DNA of 64,000 nt, from NCBI GenBank assembly GCA_049241565.1, contig JBMLQL010000030.1, positions 62,001 to 126,000 on the forward strand, written 5' to 3'. This DNA is from DZBG01 sp049241565 (lineage in GTDB: Bacteria; Bdellovibrionota; Bacteriovoracia; Bacteriovoracales; Bacteriovoracaceae). Below, in pieces: positions 63,423 to 64,000 of the stretch; position 1 is the first letter of the stretch; the number at the start of each line of letters is the position of its first letter. The notes below the pieces were generated by a model. That model ran no database searches. It saw only the letters and a program-made list of their open reading frames with translations, and was not told where the DNA came from. The translations under genes were made by a program, and so were the position numbers.

Positions 63423-64000
63423 ACAACCTCCTTAAGAAGAAGTCGTCTGATAAGCTCAACAAGAACAAGGAGAATGATGCCATTTCTGAGAGCATCAAAA
63501 TATTTTTCATCGTAAACAATTTGATTTTGAACTTTGATCTCGGTTTTTTCTAAACTTTGAATATCAGTTAAAATTTCTTGTAAGGCCTTTTCAGATTTTG
63601 CTGGATAGAACTTCCCACCTGTTAAATCCGAAATATCTTTTAGGACTTTGTAGTCAATAGATCCACCAGGGATAAGCTGATACTGTTTTCCAAAGAAAGA
63701 GTTTCCTGTCGGAATTTTTGCATCTCCATCAGTCCCTAAACCAATTGTATAAACTTTAATATTATGCTTCTTCGCCTCTTCAGCAGCTTGCATAGGGGTC
63801 AGGTTACCGACATTCGCTACACCATCTGTGAGAAGGACAATAACTTTATTTTTGGTCTCGCTATTTACGGCACGGGCCACTGACAATCCAAGAGCATCAC
63901 CAATATTTGTTCCACTTCCCAGATAACCAATGGAAATCTCACTCAACACTTGATCTACAAGGGTTGGATCCGTGGTAAGCGGAAGAAGAGTAAGAACTTT
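63419..64000 (-). CDS. batA: BatA von Willebrand A protein, C-terminal part
   Basis: The gene runs off the window; an in-frame GTG near 63949 is internal, because the frame stays open to position 64000 and reads LTLLPLTTDPTLVDQVLSEI. The visible part has the latter half of a vWA domain (GTNIGDALG and VIVLLTDGVANVGN) and a C-terminal membrane helix. It matches BatA, which pairs with BatB. Confidence 0.82.
   Translation of the reverse strand, partial: KVLTLLPLTTDPTLVDQVLSEISIGYLGSGTNIGDALGLSVARAVNSETKNKVIVLLTDGVANVGNLTPMQAAEEAKKHNIKVYTIGLGTDGDAKIPTGNSFFGKQYQLIPGGSIDYKVLKDISDLTGGKFYPAKSEKALQEILTDIQSLEKTEIKVQNQIVYDEKYFDALRNGIILLVLVELIRRLLLKEVV

Noticed and set aside
63897..63949. GTG at 63949 as the start of batA.
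   Set aside because: The frame continues upstream to the window edge with sequence fitting a vWA domain, so the gene is partial rather than starting there.

Overview
The window reads as one AT-rich chromosomal segment of a Gram-negative, outer-membrane-bearing bacterium of the delta-proteobacterial or Bdellovibrionota type. A predatory Bacteriovorax, Halobacteriovorax or Peredibacter relative is my best inference. The reasons are a type IV pilus cluster in the order known from Myxococcus xanthus (pilB-T-C-A, pilG-like, pilH-I-D, pilM-N-O-P-Q), many secreted proteases and large lipoproteins, a Bat operon, and flagellar-type stator genes. There are no tRNA or rRNA genes, no CRISPR array, no transposase and no clear horizontal island.

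Layout. Positions 1-440: end of an acyl-CoA synthetase gene, then rpoZ with a strong bidirectional terminator. Positions 500-6624 (minus strand): a compact operon encoding a PEGA/TPR periplasmic protein, a single polypeptide that looks like a FliF C-terminal region fused to FliG, MotA, MotB, a small protein, and a membrane protein shaped like a degenerate histidine kinase. This is the most unusual system in the window, a candidate stripped-down rotor-stator machine. Positions 6703-8815: two divergent outer-membrane beta-barrel type proteins. Positions 8986-19593 (plus strand): two giant lipoproteins ending in formylglycine-generating-enzyme-like domains, then a secreted DUF4874/DUF4832-type protein. 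Positions 19694-23522: two small membrane or secreted genes converging on a pair of secreted genes, one a metzincin-type protease. Positions 23590-29215: lon, an AMIN-like protein, a matrixin-like protease and its membrane-anchored neighbour.

Positions 29280-32865: a UvrA paralogue, rpsI and rplM with a good sigma70-type promoter. Positions 32994-41249: tamA/tamB-like genes and a TPR gene. Positions 41297-45231: accC, accB, efp, aroQ and a TPR gene. Positions 45243-58321: the type IV pilus gene block. Positions 58384-64000: aroE, ribF, batD, a batB-batC fusion and the end of batA.

The theme is envelope machinery: surface motility (pili and a possible second motor), outer-membrane protein assembly (TamAB), secreted proteases, and the vWA-type Bat complex. 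Housekeeping genes for fatty-acid synthesis, translation and cofactors sit between. All functional calls rest on reading motifs and gene order by eye; no database search was run.
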